A DNA stretch of 5,470 nucleotides from Candidatus Zixiibacteriota bacterium (GTDB lineage Bacteria; Zixibacteria; MSB-5A5; GN15; PGXB01). This document shows positions 1 through 5,470 of the stretch, piece after piece. Numbering within the stretch: position 1 is the stretch's first letter; every line of letters starts with the position of its first letter. The translations under genes were made by a program, and so were the position numbers. Location of the stretch: positions 418,258 to 423,727 of the forward strand of contig CP070766.1 of assembly GCA_020345705.1 (NCBI GenBank), written 5' to 3'. The notes under the pieces were generated by a model. That model was not told where the DNA came from and searched no databases. It saw only the letters and a list, made by a program, of their open reading frames with translations.

Positions 1-2981
1 CCACGGGCGGCCTCTATGTTAATTACCGAGCGACCAATGTCTTGATAAACATGGGCGCGGATACACTGGTCTTCGGTGCCAACGGATCCAGTTACAATTA
101 CGGCATCAGAATCGCGGGAAATGCCGGGAGTCCGCAAAACGTCACCATCAGGGGTGGCTGGATTATTCATGGCGGCGGTTCCTCGAGCGATGGAAACAAC
201 TGTCTAGAGATAGCCGGAGGCTATGGAGTGCTGGTGGACTCGGTGAGCATGGTCATTAACGGCACCAACGGTGCCTGTGTCACGTCGATACCGCCCGAAG
301 GCAGAAGCATTTCAGCGACCAACGGCAGCACCATCAGCTGGAACACGAGCAATAAGGAAGTTGAAATATGGGGTGGCCGGTACATCAGCTATGTCACAGG
401 TTATACCAGCCGGTGCAGCTATGACGGTGCCGTTTTTCTGCTGGCAAACGCGGCACAAGTTAGTGACGGCCAGCACAATTTCATCATCCACGATATTGTC
501 ATTGAGAACGCCCCCTGTCAGGGTATTGTCACCTACGGCGTCTGCAAAGTCTACCGCAACACTATCACGGTCGACTGCCGGAATTTCATGTATTCCTATC
601 CTTCCTCCAACTTCTGCGAGAGTCAGGCGAACGCGTACTGTATCCTGGCCCGAATGGTCAATGAAGGCAGCGAATATTACGATAACGTGCTTATGGCGGG
701 TAACAACTATTACGGGGCCGACGGCGGTTTTGAGCTGGAAGGGTGTATCGGGACGCCCGACAAGCCCGTCATATTCCGAAACAACTACATGAATATACAC
801 CGCGGCTGGGATGTTCATTATGGCTGGGTGACGGCCAAGGGTTTCAAGATTCGGCGGGCCGATCAGGGCGGGTATATACCGAATAAATACGTCAGAATTT
901 ACGAGAACGACATCTTCGTGTATGCTCACACCGATACCGTCAATTACAAAGCTTACGGCAGAAGAGCCGCCGGGTTCTATGTCAACGCCAACGCCAACGT
1001 GGCTGATGAGTCTATCATCATCGAGAGGAACTACATCAGGGCGATTATTCTTGACACGACCAGGTATATGAGCTATACCGCGCCGGAGGCGAGCGGCTTT
1101 CTGTTCATGACCGATGACTATATCAATCAATGGACAGTCAGGTACAATCACGTCGAATCCAATCACCACATGTATCACTTCGGCGGCTTTGACGCGGGCG
1201 GCGACAACTGGTCCAATATATACGAAGACACTCTTATAGCCATCGATACCGCCGCTGGCCCCACCCAGCAGATCGGCATGTTTGTCAGCGGCGATGACGG
1301 AACTTTCTCGCGTTACGGCAACGTTGTTCGCGACAGCTACTGGATACCGGACACCCTGTTCAGAGTCTTTGACTTCCATGAGTACGGCGGAGCCAAGAGC
1401 GCCAAAGTAACCAGAACGGTGAAAGTCTATGTCAGGGGCAATAACGGCCTGCCGGTGGTCGGTGCCAGCGTCCGTGTTATTAACAACTTTGGTCAGAACG
1501 TTTTCACGGCCCAGACCGATTCCGGCGGTCTGGCCAGGGGAGTCGCGACGATTCATTTCGGGACTTATGGTATTGAGGACTCGACGAATTTCGAATTCAA
1601 CGATTTCGTATTTTCCGCCACCCGGGGCGGTGACAGCTCAGGAATAAGCTTCACCGTAACCGCCGGCAACTACCGGGATACACTGACCCTTCAGAATACC
1701 GTCGGAACCGGTACGTGGCGTGATGACGAGCCGGGCGGCCCCGATGATAACATCCCTCCGGGGAAAATCATTGATCTGGGTGCGGCTCCCGGAGGAAATG
1801 ACGATGAGGTTCTGCTGACCTGGACGGCTCCCGGAGATGACGGCAGCTCCGGCCAGGCCTATCTATACGATGCAAGGTACTCGACGTCTTCCATCACAGG
1901 ATCGAATTGGTACGGCGCCATTCAGGTAACCGGCGAACCCACGCCCGGGTATGCCGGCAGTTCCGAGAGTTTTATGGTGCGAGGTCTGCCGCCGGGGGAT
2001 TCGTACTATTTTGCAGTAAAGACACGCGATGAGGTCGGCAACTGGTCTGAAGTCTCCAACGTCGTTTCCGTGGAAGGAGCGGGCGATGCAAGCCCCCCGG
2101 GCCCGATCGTTGACCTTGATGCCGCGTCCGGCTTCAACCTCGGTGAAATTTACCTGACCTGGACCGCCACCGGTGACGATGGAAGCGTGGGCACCGCTGA
2201 CAGGTACGAGGTCAGGTACTCGGGCGCCGAGTTCACCGGGACGGGCTGGGACGGTGCAATCCTCAGTGACGTCGAACCGACTCCCTTTCCGGCCGGAGCG
2301 AGAATGTCCTGTGTTTTATCCGGATTGCAGCCGGGGGAGAGGTATTACGTCGCCGTCAAAGCCTATGACGATGCCGATAACGAGTCCGGCATATCTAATG
2401 TCGTTTCGGCTATTTCTCAGTACGACATTGCCCTGGGGTCGGATGATACTATCAACATCCGAAGCCCCGGTCTTAACTCGGCCGTGTCCAATTCTCAGCC
2501 ATACCTGGTCGTGGAGAACGTGGACGGCACGAGTCCGATCACATATCTTTTTGAGCTGTCGGATGACTCGACTTTCAGCCTGTTAACGGCGGCCGAAATC
2601 GTGGCGGAGCAGCCGGGAGGTGTGACCGCCTGGAAAGTGCCGGTTTCGCTGTCTATGGGGGTGACCTACTACTGGCACGTGAAATCGAGCACCGACCTGT
2701 TCAGCGAAGTGGCAAGCTTTTCAGTAATACCGTTTACGCACGTCTATCCCAATCCCTTCAATCCGCCTCTGCACGGAAACGCCACTTTCGCAGAGCTGCC
2801 GGAGAATTCCGAGATTATACTCATGACAGTTTCCGGTTCGACTGTCCGGAAATTGACTGGCACTGCCGGCGAAGCAATATGGGATGGCACCAATGAATCG
2901 GGAAGCGGGGTAGCCTCGGGGACATATCTGTGGTTCCTGGAAGGCTCTGACGTGAAAGGCAAGCTTATCGTTGTTAGATAA
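1..2981 (+). CDS. Secreted beta-helix / FN3 multidomain surface protein with T9SS-type C-terminal domain (5' partial)
   Basis: The frame is open from the first complete codon at position 3 to a TAA at 2979-2981, giving 992 visible residues. The TTG at 42 is inside the gene; the true start and signal peptide lie upstream. Numbered from position 3: residues 1 to about 460 show the repeating short beta-strand/Asn-Gly pattern of a right-handed parallel beta-helix (PbH1 type). About 468-565 resemble a carboxypeptidase-regulatory-like or Ig-like domain (VKVYVRGNNGLPVVGASVRV, then a TDSGG turn). Two FN3 modules span 584-692 and 698-805, and an Ig-like module spans about 817-910. Residues 914-992 begin VYPNPFNP and end WDGTNESGSGVASGTYLW...KLIVVR, matching T9SS type A/FlgD-like tails. 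Proteins of this build are exported across the outer membrane and act at the surface or outside the cell. Beta-helix domains often bind or cleave polysaccharide, but I see no diagnostic catalytic motif, so enzyme activity is unassigned. It is not obviously co-transcribed with the glycosyltransferases, which begin 336 bases downstream. Confidence 0.88.
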   Translation, partial: TGGLYVNYRATNVLINMGADTLVFGANGSSYNYGIRIAGNAGSPQNVTIRGGWIIHGGGSSSDGNNCLEIAGGYGVLVDSVSMVINGTNGACVTSIPPEGRSISATNGSTISWNTSNKEVEIWGGRYISYVTGYTSRCSYDGAVFLLANAAQVSDGQHNFIIHDIVIENAPCQGIVTYGVCKVYRNTITVDCRNFMYSYPSSNFCESQANAYCILARMVNEGSEYYDNVLMAGNNYYGADGGFELEGCIGTPDKPVIFRNNYMNIHRGWDVHYGWVTAKGFKIRRADQGGYIPNKYVRIYENDIFVYAHTDTVNYKAYGRRAAGFYVNANANVADESIIIERNYIRAIILDTTRYMSYTAPEASGFLFMTDDYINQWTVRYNHVESNHHMYHFGGFDAGGDNWSNIYEDTLIAIDTAAGPTQQIGMFVSGDDGTFSRYGNVVRDSYWIPDTLFRVFDFHEYGGAKSAKVTRTVKVYVRGNNGLPVVGASVRVINNFGQNVFTAQTDSGGLARGVATIHFGTYGIEDSTNFEFNDFVFSATRGGDSSGISFTVTAGNYRDTLTLQNTVGTGTWRDDEPGGPDDNIPPGKIIDLGAAPGGNDDEVLLTWTAPGDDGSSGQAYLYDARYSTSSITGSNWYGAIQVTGEPTPGYAGSSESFMVRGLPPGDSYYFAVKTRDEVGNWSEVSNVVSVEGAGDASPPGPIVDLDAASGFNLGEIYLTWTATGDDGSVGTADRYEVRYSGAEFTGTGWDGAILSDVEPTPFPAGARMSCVLSGLQPGERYYVAVKAYDDADNESGISNVVSAISQYDIALGSDDTINIRSPGLNSAVSNSQPYLVVENVDGTSPITYLFELSDDSTFSLLTAAEIVAEQPGGVTAWKVPVSLSMGVTYYWHVKSSTDLFSEVASFSVIPFTHVYPNPFNPPLHGNATFAELPENSEIILMTVSGSTVRKLTGTAGEAIWDGTNESGSGVASGTYLWFLEGSDVKGKLIVVR
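1752..2417 (+). repeat. Two tandem fibronectin type III modules within the surface protein gene
   Basis: The two modules, at about 1752-2078 and 2094-2417, align from end to end at protein level. Both begin PPG-x-I-x-DL. They then share LTWTA-x-GDDGS, a RYS strand, G-x-x-W-x-GAI, PTP, a GL-x-PG turn, YY-x-AVK and a closing SNVVS. They are separated by a short GAGDAS linker. The DNA has diverged, so this is an old internal duplication rather than a recent one. FN3 modules of this kind usually act as spacers or adhesion modules in secreted proteins, here presenting the beta-helix away from the C-terminal anchor. Confidence 0.75.
2742..2981 (+). other. Region encoding the T9SS-type (FlgD-like) C-terminal sorting domain
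   Basis: About 79 codons begin VYPNPFNPP and continue through a strand ending in TVSGSTVRKL, then AIWDGTNESGSGVASGTYLW and a basic end, KLIVVR. This order is typical of the type A C-terminal domains that direct proteins to the type IX secretion system in FCB-group bacteria. FlgD-like Ig domains share the fold and motif, so the tail alone does not prove secretion by T9SS. No T9SS component is encoded in this window. Confidence 0.75.
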
Positions 2982-3002
2982 TGAACGGTGTCCTTCTCCT
3001 GA

Positions 3003-3026
3003 GTTAAAATATACCTTTATTTAAAC
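3003..3026. other. AT-rich imperfect inverted repeat after the surface-protein gene
   Basis: GTTAAAATA (3003-3011) pairs with TATTTAAAC (3018-3026) with one A-A mismatch around a 6-base loop. It begins 22 bases after the TAA. The stem is AT-rich and no T-tract follows, so it is at best a weak terminator. The TAAAAT within it resembles a -10 box but has no matching -35. Its role is undetermined. Confidence 0.2.
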
Positions 3027-3094
3027 ACAAAGACCGCCTCCACCATGGGCAGGGCTGCTTGCTGTGATTTGATGAACACCTGCCGCTGACATCC

Positions 3095-3213
3095 ATTTCC
3101 GGCAACACATTCCGCAAGATCGGCTCACGAAATCAAATGAATCGGCTTATCTGCCGAAATAGTAACAGGATACGGCGGACGAGGCAAAACCGCCCGGAGG
3201 GCAATTTCCGGCA
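3095..3213 (+). repeat. 10-bp direct repeat ATTTCCGGCA, two copies
   Basis: ATTTCCGGCA occurs at 3095-3104 and again at 3204-3213, both in the non-coding interval and 109 bases apart start to start. The second copy overlaps the interleaved inverted repeats. A shorter direct repeat, ATCGGCT, lies between them at 3119-3125 and 3141-3147 (22 bases apart), and its second copy forms a 5-bp hairpin with GCCGA at 3153-3157. These could be protein-binding sites, but repeats this short can arise by chance. Confidence 0.3.
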
Positions 3214-3226
3214 CAATTGCGCCGGA
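3201..3226 (+). repeat. Two interleaved 6-bp inverted repeats (mutually exclusive hairpins)
   Basis: GCAATT (3201-3206) is the exact reverse complement of AATTGC (3215-3220). TCCGGC (3207-3212) is the exact reverse complement of GCCGGA (3221-3226). The order is A, B, two bases (AC), A', B', so each hairpin has an 8-base loop and forming one blocks the other. The site lies about 92 bases before the chosen GT2 start. It could be a leader RNA switch or a compound protein-binding site. No T-tract follows, so it is not a classical attenuator. Pairing is read directly from the sequence; function is inferred. Confidence 0.4.
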
Positions 3227-3235
3227 TGATTCCTG

Positions 3236-3266
3236 TTGCATTGAATTCTCTGCGGGGTCATATTGT
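3236..3266 (+). promoter_or_regulatory. Weak candidate promoter for the glycosyltransferase genes
   Basis: TTGCAT (3236-3241) and TATTGT (3261-3266) loosely resemble sigma-70 -35 and -10 boxes, but with a 19-base spacer and poor matches. The pair is well placed before the GT2 start, but promoters in FCB-group bacteria often differ from this consensus. It is recorded only as the best candidate in the interval. Confidence 0.12.
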
Positions 3267-3304
3267 CCTGATAAGAGCGCGTTGCTAACTTGGGCTAAGA
3301 TACT

Positions 3305-3308
3305 GGAG
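3305..3308 (+). promoter_or_regulatory. Ribosome binding site for the GT2 gene (decides TTG 3318)
   Basis: GGAG sits 9 bases before the TTG at 3318-3320. The alternative TTG at 3282 has only a weak AAGAG upstream and would add 12 residues before the first membrane segment. The frame has no ATG or GTG in this region, so TTG 3318 is preferred. Confidence 0.5.
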
Positions 3309-3317
3309 ACCAGGCAA

Positions 3318-3746
3318 TTGAATGCCATCGACTACATAGACCTGGCGCTGCTGGCTTCACTGACGGCTGCCGTTTTGTATTTGTGCTTTCTGGCTTTTTT
3401 CGGAATAATCGGCCGAAAAAAAGAACGAGGAGTATTGGGAGATTATCGTTTCCTGATTTTGATTCCGGCCCACAATGAAGAGACCGCTATAGCAAAGACA
3501 CTCGAGAGTCTAAAGTGCCTGGAACAGGGGGCCAATGCTGAGATTGTGGCTGTCGCCGACAACTGCGACGATCGGACCGCCGAAGTGGCGCGAGCCGGCG
3601 GTGTCCGAGTCCTGGAAAGAAACGACCCGCAAAATCGCGGCAAGGGCTTTGCCCTGGAGTGGGCGATTGAGCGGCATAATCTTGACGATTATGATGCCGT
3701 CGTTGTCGTTGATGCCGACACGCTGGTCGAAGAGAATATGCTGTAG
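3318..3746 (+). CDS. Membrane glycosyltransferase family 2, N-terminal part, ended by premature amber stop
   Basis: This is the front 142 residues of a GT2 enzyme that would be 392 residues long if codon 143 (TAG) were sense. A membrane segment spans about residues 6-30 (IDLALLASLTAAVLYLCFLA) and is followed by the basic GRKKER. The GT-A nucleotide-sugar domain then starts with LILIPAHNEE (P50-E55). It continues with a VADNCDD nucleotide-binding turn (D81-D85), a GKGFALEWA helix and the metal-binding DAD (D132-D134). GT2 enzymes transfer a sugar from an activated nucleotide donor, here at the cytoplasmic face of the inner membrane. Donor and acceptor cannot be read from the sequence. The stop falls 9 residues after DAD, in the middle of the catalytic fold, so this piece alone should be inactive. 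The start is TTG 3318, supported by GGAG; TTG 3282 is the alternative. Confidence 0.8.
   Translation: MNAIDYIDLALLASLTAAVLYLCFLAFFGIIGRKKERGVLGDYRFLILIPAHNEETAIAKTLESLKCLEQGANAEIVAVADNCDDRTAEVARAGGVRVLERNDPQNRGKGFALEWAIERHNLDDYDAVVVVDADTLVEENML
3744..3746 (+). other. In-frame amber codon interrupting the GT2 gene
   Basis: TAG at codon 143 separates ...VEENML from AMAAEFDRGV... with no change of frame. A single C-to-T transition from CAG (Gln) would explain it, restoring MLQAMAAEFD; other one-base origins such as GAG or AAG are possible. No in-frame TAG occurs in the 992 codons of the upstream gene or the 325 visible codons of the downstream one, and the complete genes use TAA and TGA stops. 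This argues against genome-wide reassignment of TAG. Confidence 0.9.
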
Positions 3747-3749
3747 GCC

Positions 3750-4496
3750 ATGGCGGCGGAATTTGACCGGGGCGTCGGAGCGGTCCAGCTTGATGATGTC
3801 CTGATAGTAGAAGGAGACAAGCCCCTGGCGCATCTGCAGCATCTGGCCAACGCCGCCGAGAACAGATTCTTTTACAATGGGCGGGCGGCTCTTGGTCTGC
3901 CGGTGCTTCTTCGCGGGACCGGTATGGCCATCAAGGCCGAAGTTCTTAAAGCCTACTCGTACAAATCACACTCAGTGACTGAAGACATCGACTATGCCGT
4001 TGACCTGCTTATGGGGGGTGTCAGGATCACATATACCATGGACAGCGCCGTATATTCCGCAGCGACCTCCACGTATGATCAATCCGTCAGCCAGAAAGAA
4101 CGGTGGGCGGCAGGCACTTTCAGCCTGATTGGGAAAAGGGCTTTCAGGCTCGTCAAAACCGGTCTGACCCGAGGAAGATTCGGGCTTCTGGAGCTGGCCT
4201 TCTCTCTTTTGATTCTGAGCCGGCCGGTTCTGATATACGTTGGCATCGTGGCGGTTTTGCTTTCCATCCTGGCGTCAAGCGGCCTGAGAATCTATTTCGC
4301 CCTGTGGGGTACGGCGTTAGTTGCCATTCTGGTGCTATACCTGCTTTCAGGAGTATTTTTGGTCAAGGACAAGAAATCGGCATTTAAGGGTGTGTTGCAC
4401 GCTCCGTATTATGGTTTCTGGCTGCTCACGGTGCAGCTCAGAGCACTTTTCAGGCCCGGCCGCGTCAGGTGGACGCGGACGGAGAGGAAGGACTGA
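3750..4496 (+). CDS. Membrane glycosyltransferase family 2, C-terminal part, in frame after the amber stop
   Basis: These 248 residues start at the ATG one codon after the TAG and continue the same frame to the TGA at 4494-4496. In full-length numbering the piece carries the acceptor-site TED motif (SVTEDIDYA, E222-D223) and QKERW (Q259-W263), the QxxRW signature of processive and related membrane GT2 enzymes. After these come hydrophobic membrane segments at about 289-319 and 325-348, and a short tail with RVRWTRTERKD. With the upstream part this is a complete enzyme of normal size for the family. No clear Shine-Dalgarno precedes ATG 3750, so independent expression would depend on reinitiation after the TAG. 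This piece lacks the DxD motif and the nucleotide-binding half, so it is unlikely to be active alone. It reads best as the second half of one gene, a pseudogene or an error-split gene. It overlaps the next gene by one base. Confidence 0.82.
   Translation: MAAEFDRGVGAVQLDDVLIVEGDKPLAHLQHLANAAENRFFYNGRAALGLPVLLRGTGMAIKAEVLKAYSYKSHSVTEDIDYAVDLLMGGVRITYTMDSAVYSAATSTYDQSVSQKERWAAGTFSLIGKRAFRLVKTGLTRGRFGLLELAFSLLILSRPVLIYVGIVAVLLSILASSGLRIYFALWGTALVAILVLYLLSGVFLVKDKKSAFKGVLHAPYYGFWLLTVQLRALFRPGRVRWTRTERKD
4481..4487 (+). promoter_or_regulatory. Ribosome binding site for the GT4 gene
   Basis: GGAGAGG lies 8 bases before ATG 4496, inside the last codons of the GT2 gene. The purine run continues to 4492. 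With the TGATG overlap it supports translational coupling and fixes the GT4 start. Confidence 0.7.
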
Positions 4497-5470
4497 TGAA
4501 AAGCATCAAAATTCTTCATCTTCGCAGTTCCGAGTTTTTTGGCGGCCCGGAAAGAGCCATCATCGGGCAGTGCCGGAGCCTTACGAAATTCAACCTGATA
4601 TGCGTCTCATTTGTCAGACGAGGAGGCGGCAATAGATTTCTTGATGAATGCCGAAAGGCGGGAATTGAAACGATTGTCATCAGGGACTCATTTCCTGGTG
4701 ATTTTCGGGTCATCGGGCAGATTTCCCGGCTTGTTCGAGACCTTCAGCTGGATTTGGTCATTACGCACGATTACAAGTCGAATGTTTTTGCCTATTATGC
4801 CCTACGTAACGCCGGCGCCAGGCAGGTCGCTCATTTCAGAGGCAGAACCGCGGAAGATCTCAAGGACAAATTTTACAACTACCTCAATTATATTTATCTG
4901 AGGAAAATCCCGCGAGTTCTGACGGTTTCCTCAACATCCAGGGAATTCCTCATAGGTAAAGGGATTAAGGCTGATGCCATCCGCGTGGTGCCCAACGCTA
5001 TTGAATGCCGACATCCGGAAAAGGGCGATACACGCGAAAAACGCGGCGCAGGGGCAGAATTGCGGGTAGTCGCGGCAGGAAGGCTGAGCTATGAAAAAGG
5101 CTATGACGTCTTGCTAAGGGCGATATCCATTATAAAGGACAAGGCGCCCCGCTTCGTGGTGTCCATATACGGCCATGGACCCGAACGGGAAAAACTCCTG
5201 CGGATGGTTGAGGAACTGGGCATATCCGATAAGGTCAGATTCTGCGGTTTCATCGACGATGTTAAAGCGGTGTTCGGTGAATCTGATTTTCTGATTTTGC
5301 CGTCCCGCTCGGAGGGGATGCCAAACGTGATTCTGGAGGCCTGGTCTCAGCAACTGGGGGTGTTGTCTACGGCGGCAGGCGGCGTGCCCGAGATGATTGA
5401 TCACAACGTGAGCGGTTTGCTTTCGGTTCCGGATGATACCCGGGCGCTGGCCGATAGATTAATCTTTGCC
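4496..5470 (+). CDS. Glycosyltransferase family 4 (GT-B fold), 3' partial
   Basis: From ATG 4496 the frame is open for 325 codons to the window edge, so the C-terminus is missing; family members usually run to about 350-400 residues. The N-terminal Rossmann domain (about 1-185) opens MKSIKILHLRSSEFFGGPER, with the glycine-rich GGPE acceptor-side loop at G16-E19. It continues with THDYKSN and HFRG and ends near VSSTSREFL and RVVPNAIE. The C-terminal donor-binding domain starts near 188 with VVAAGRLSYEKGYDVLLRA. It has the YGHGPERE turn, FCGFIDDV, LPSRSEGMPNVILEA containing the EX7E motif (E273 and E281), and AAGGVPEMI. These are hallmarks of retaining GT4 enzymes that add sugars from nucleotide donors at the cytoplasmic membrane face during glycan assembly. 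The start overlaps the GT2 stop (TGATG) and has a good ribosome binding site, so the two genes are probably one operon. The exact sugar and linkage cannot be told. Confidence 0.92.
   Translation, partial: MKSIKILHLRSSEFFGGPERAIIGQCRSLTKFNLICVSFVRRGGGNRFLDECRKAGIETIVIRDSFPGDFRVIGQISRLVRDLQLDLVITHDYKSNVFAYYALRNAGARQVAHFRGRTAEDLKDKFYNYLNYIYLRKIPRVLTVSSTSREFLIGKGIKADAIRVVPNAIECRHPEKGDTREKRGAGAELRVVAAGRLSYEKGYDVLLRAISIIKDKAPRFVVSIYGHGPEREKLLRMVEELGISDKVRFCGFIDDVKAVFGESDFLILPSRSEGMPNVILEAWSQQLGVLSTAAGGVPEMIDHNVSGLLSVPDDTRALADRLIFA

Larger units (their letters stand above)
2982..3317. other. Non-coding interval between the surface-protein gene and the glycosyltransferases
   Basis: I see no convincing gene in these 336 bases. 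The frame of the downstream GT2 gene is open back to a TGA at 3138-3140, but it lacks ATG or GTG codons and its translation does not look like protein. A 67-codon reading frame on the minus strand (3328-3125) has no recognisable features. The interval holds an AT-rich patch near 3003-3026, several 5-6 bp hairpins, a 10-bp direct repeat and interleaved inverted repeats at 3201-3226. It probably contains the 3' end of the first transcript and the leader of the second. Confidence 0.6.

Noticed and set aside
42..44. TTG at 42 as the start of the surface-protein gene
   Set aside because: The frame is open to the window edge, and the residues before it (GGLYVNYRATNV) continue the beta-helix pattern, so the gene begins upstream.
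983..999. Short tandem CAACGC repeat inside the beta-helix gene
   Set aside because: It is only about two and a half copies, in frame, encoding NANAN. It fits an Asn-rich turn and is too short to call a slippage locus.
312..1556. 414-codon open frame on the minus strand opposite the beta-helix region
   Set aside because: It lies wholly inside the convincing beta-helix gene. Its translation is a low-complexity mix rich in Val, Ile, Asp and Ala without domain features, as expected of a mirror frame in moderately GC-rich coding DNA.
3048..3084. GGCAGG (3048-3053) pairing with CCTGCC (3079-3084) as a terminator hairpin
   Set aside because: The 25-base loop is too large and no T-tract follows, so it does not look like an intrinsic terminator.
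3125..3328. 67-codon minus-strand open frame in the intergenic interval
   Set aside because: There is no recognisable motif and no clear ribosome binding site, and it overlaps the start of the GT2 gene. It is most likely chance.
3744..3746. Genome-wide recoding of TAG or pyrrolysine insertion
   Set aside because: No other in-frame TAG occurs in over 1,300 codons of the neighbouring genes, and the position fits an ordinary polar residue rather than a known pyrrolysine site. One codon is not enough to support recoding.

Overview
The window looks like chromosomal DNA of a Gram-negative bacterium of the FCB superphylum or a related candidate phylum (Zixibacteria-like). This is an inference from two things. 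One is a secreted multidomain protein ending in a VYPNPFNP-type tail, the hallmark of type IX secretion (T9SS)/FlgD-like C-terminal domains. The other is a style of fibronectin-III module (PPG-x-I-x-DL ... LTWTA-x-GDDG) common in such genomes. I cannot prove the taxon from the sequence alone. All supported genes lie on the + strand.

Positions 1-2981 hold the 3' end of a very large gene for a secreted surface protein: a right-handed parallel beta-helix, a carboxypeptidase-regulatory-like/Ig domain, two tandem FN3 modules, a further Ig-like module and a T9SS-type C-terminal domain. Its reading frame is open to the left edge, so the true start is outside the window. Positions 2982-3317 are non-coding. 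They contain short direct repeats and an unusual pair of interleaved inverted repeats, but no convincing intrinsic terminator or strong promoter.

Positions 3318-4496 encode a membrane-bound family 2 glycosyltransferase (GT2) whose frame is interrupted by one in-frame amber codon, TAG at 3744-3746. Every expected catalytic motif is present on one side of the stop or the other. The frame resumes without a shift, and an ATG lies one codon after the stop. The next gene, 4496 to the right edge, overlaps the GT2 stop codon (TGATG). It encodes a family 4 (GT-B) glycosyltransferase of 325 visible codons and runs off the window.

The GT2 and GT4 genes are probably translationally coupled members of a larger surface-glycan operon (exopolysaccharide, O-antigen or protein glycan). 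The beta-helix protein belongs to a separate unit upstream. The most notable observation is the amber-split GT2 gene: a recent nonsense mutation, an assembly or sequencing error, or, less likely, suppression or reinitiation. I see no evidence of a wholly new system, CRISPR array, RNA gene or mobile element.
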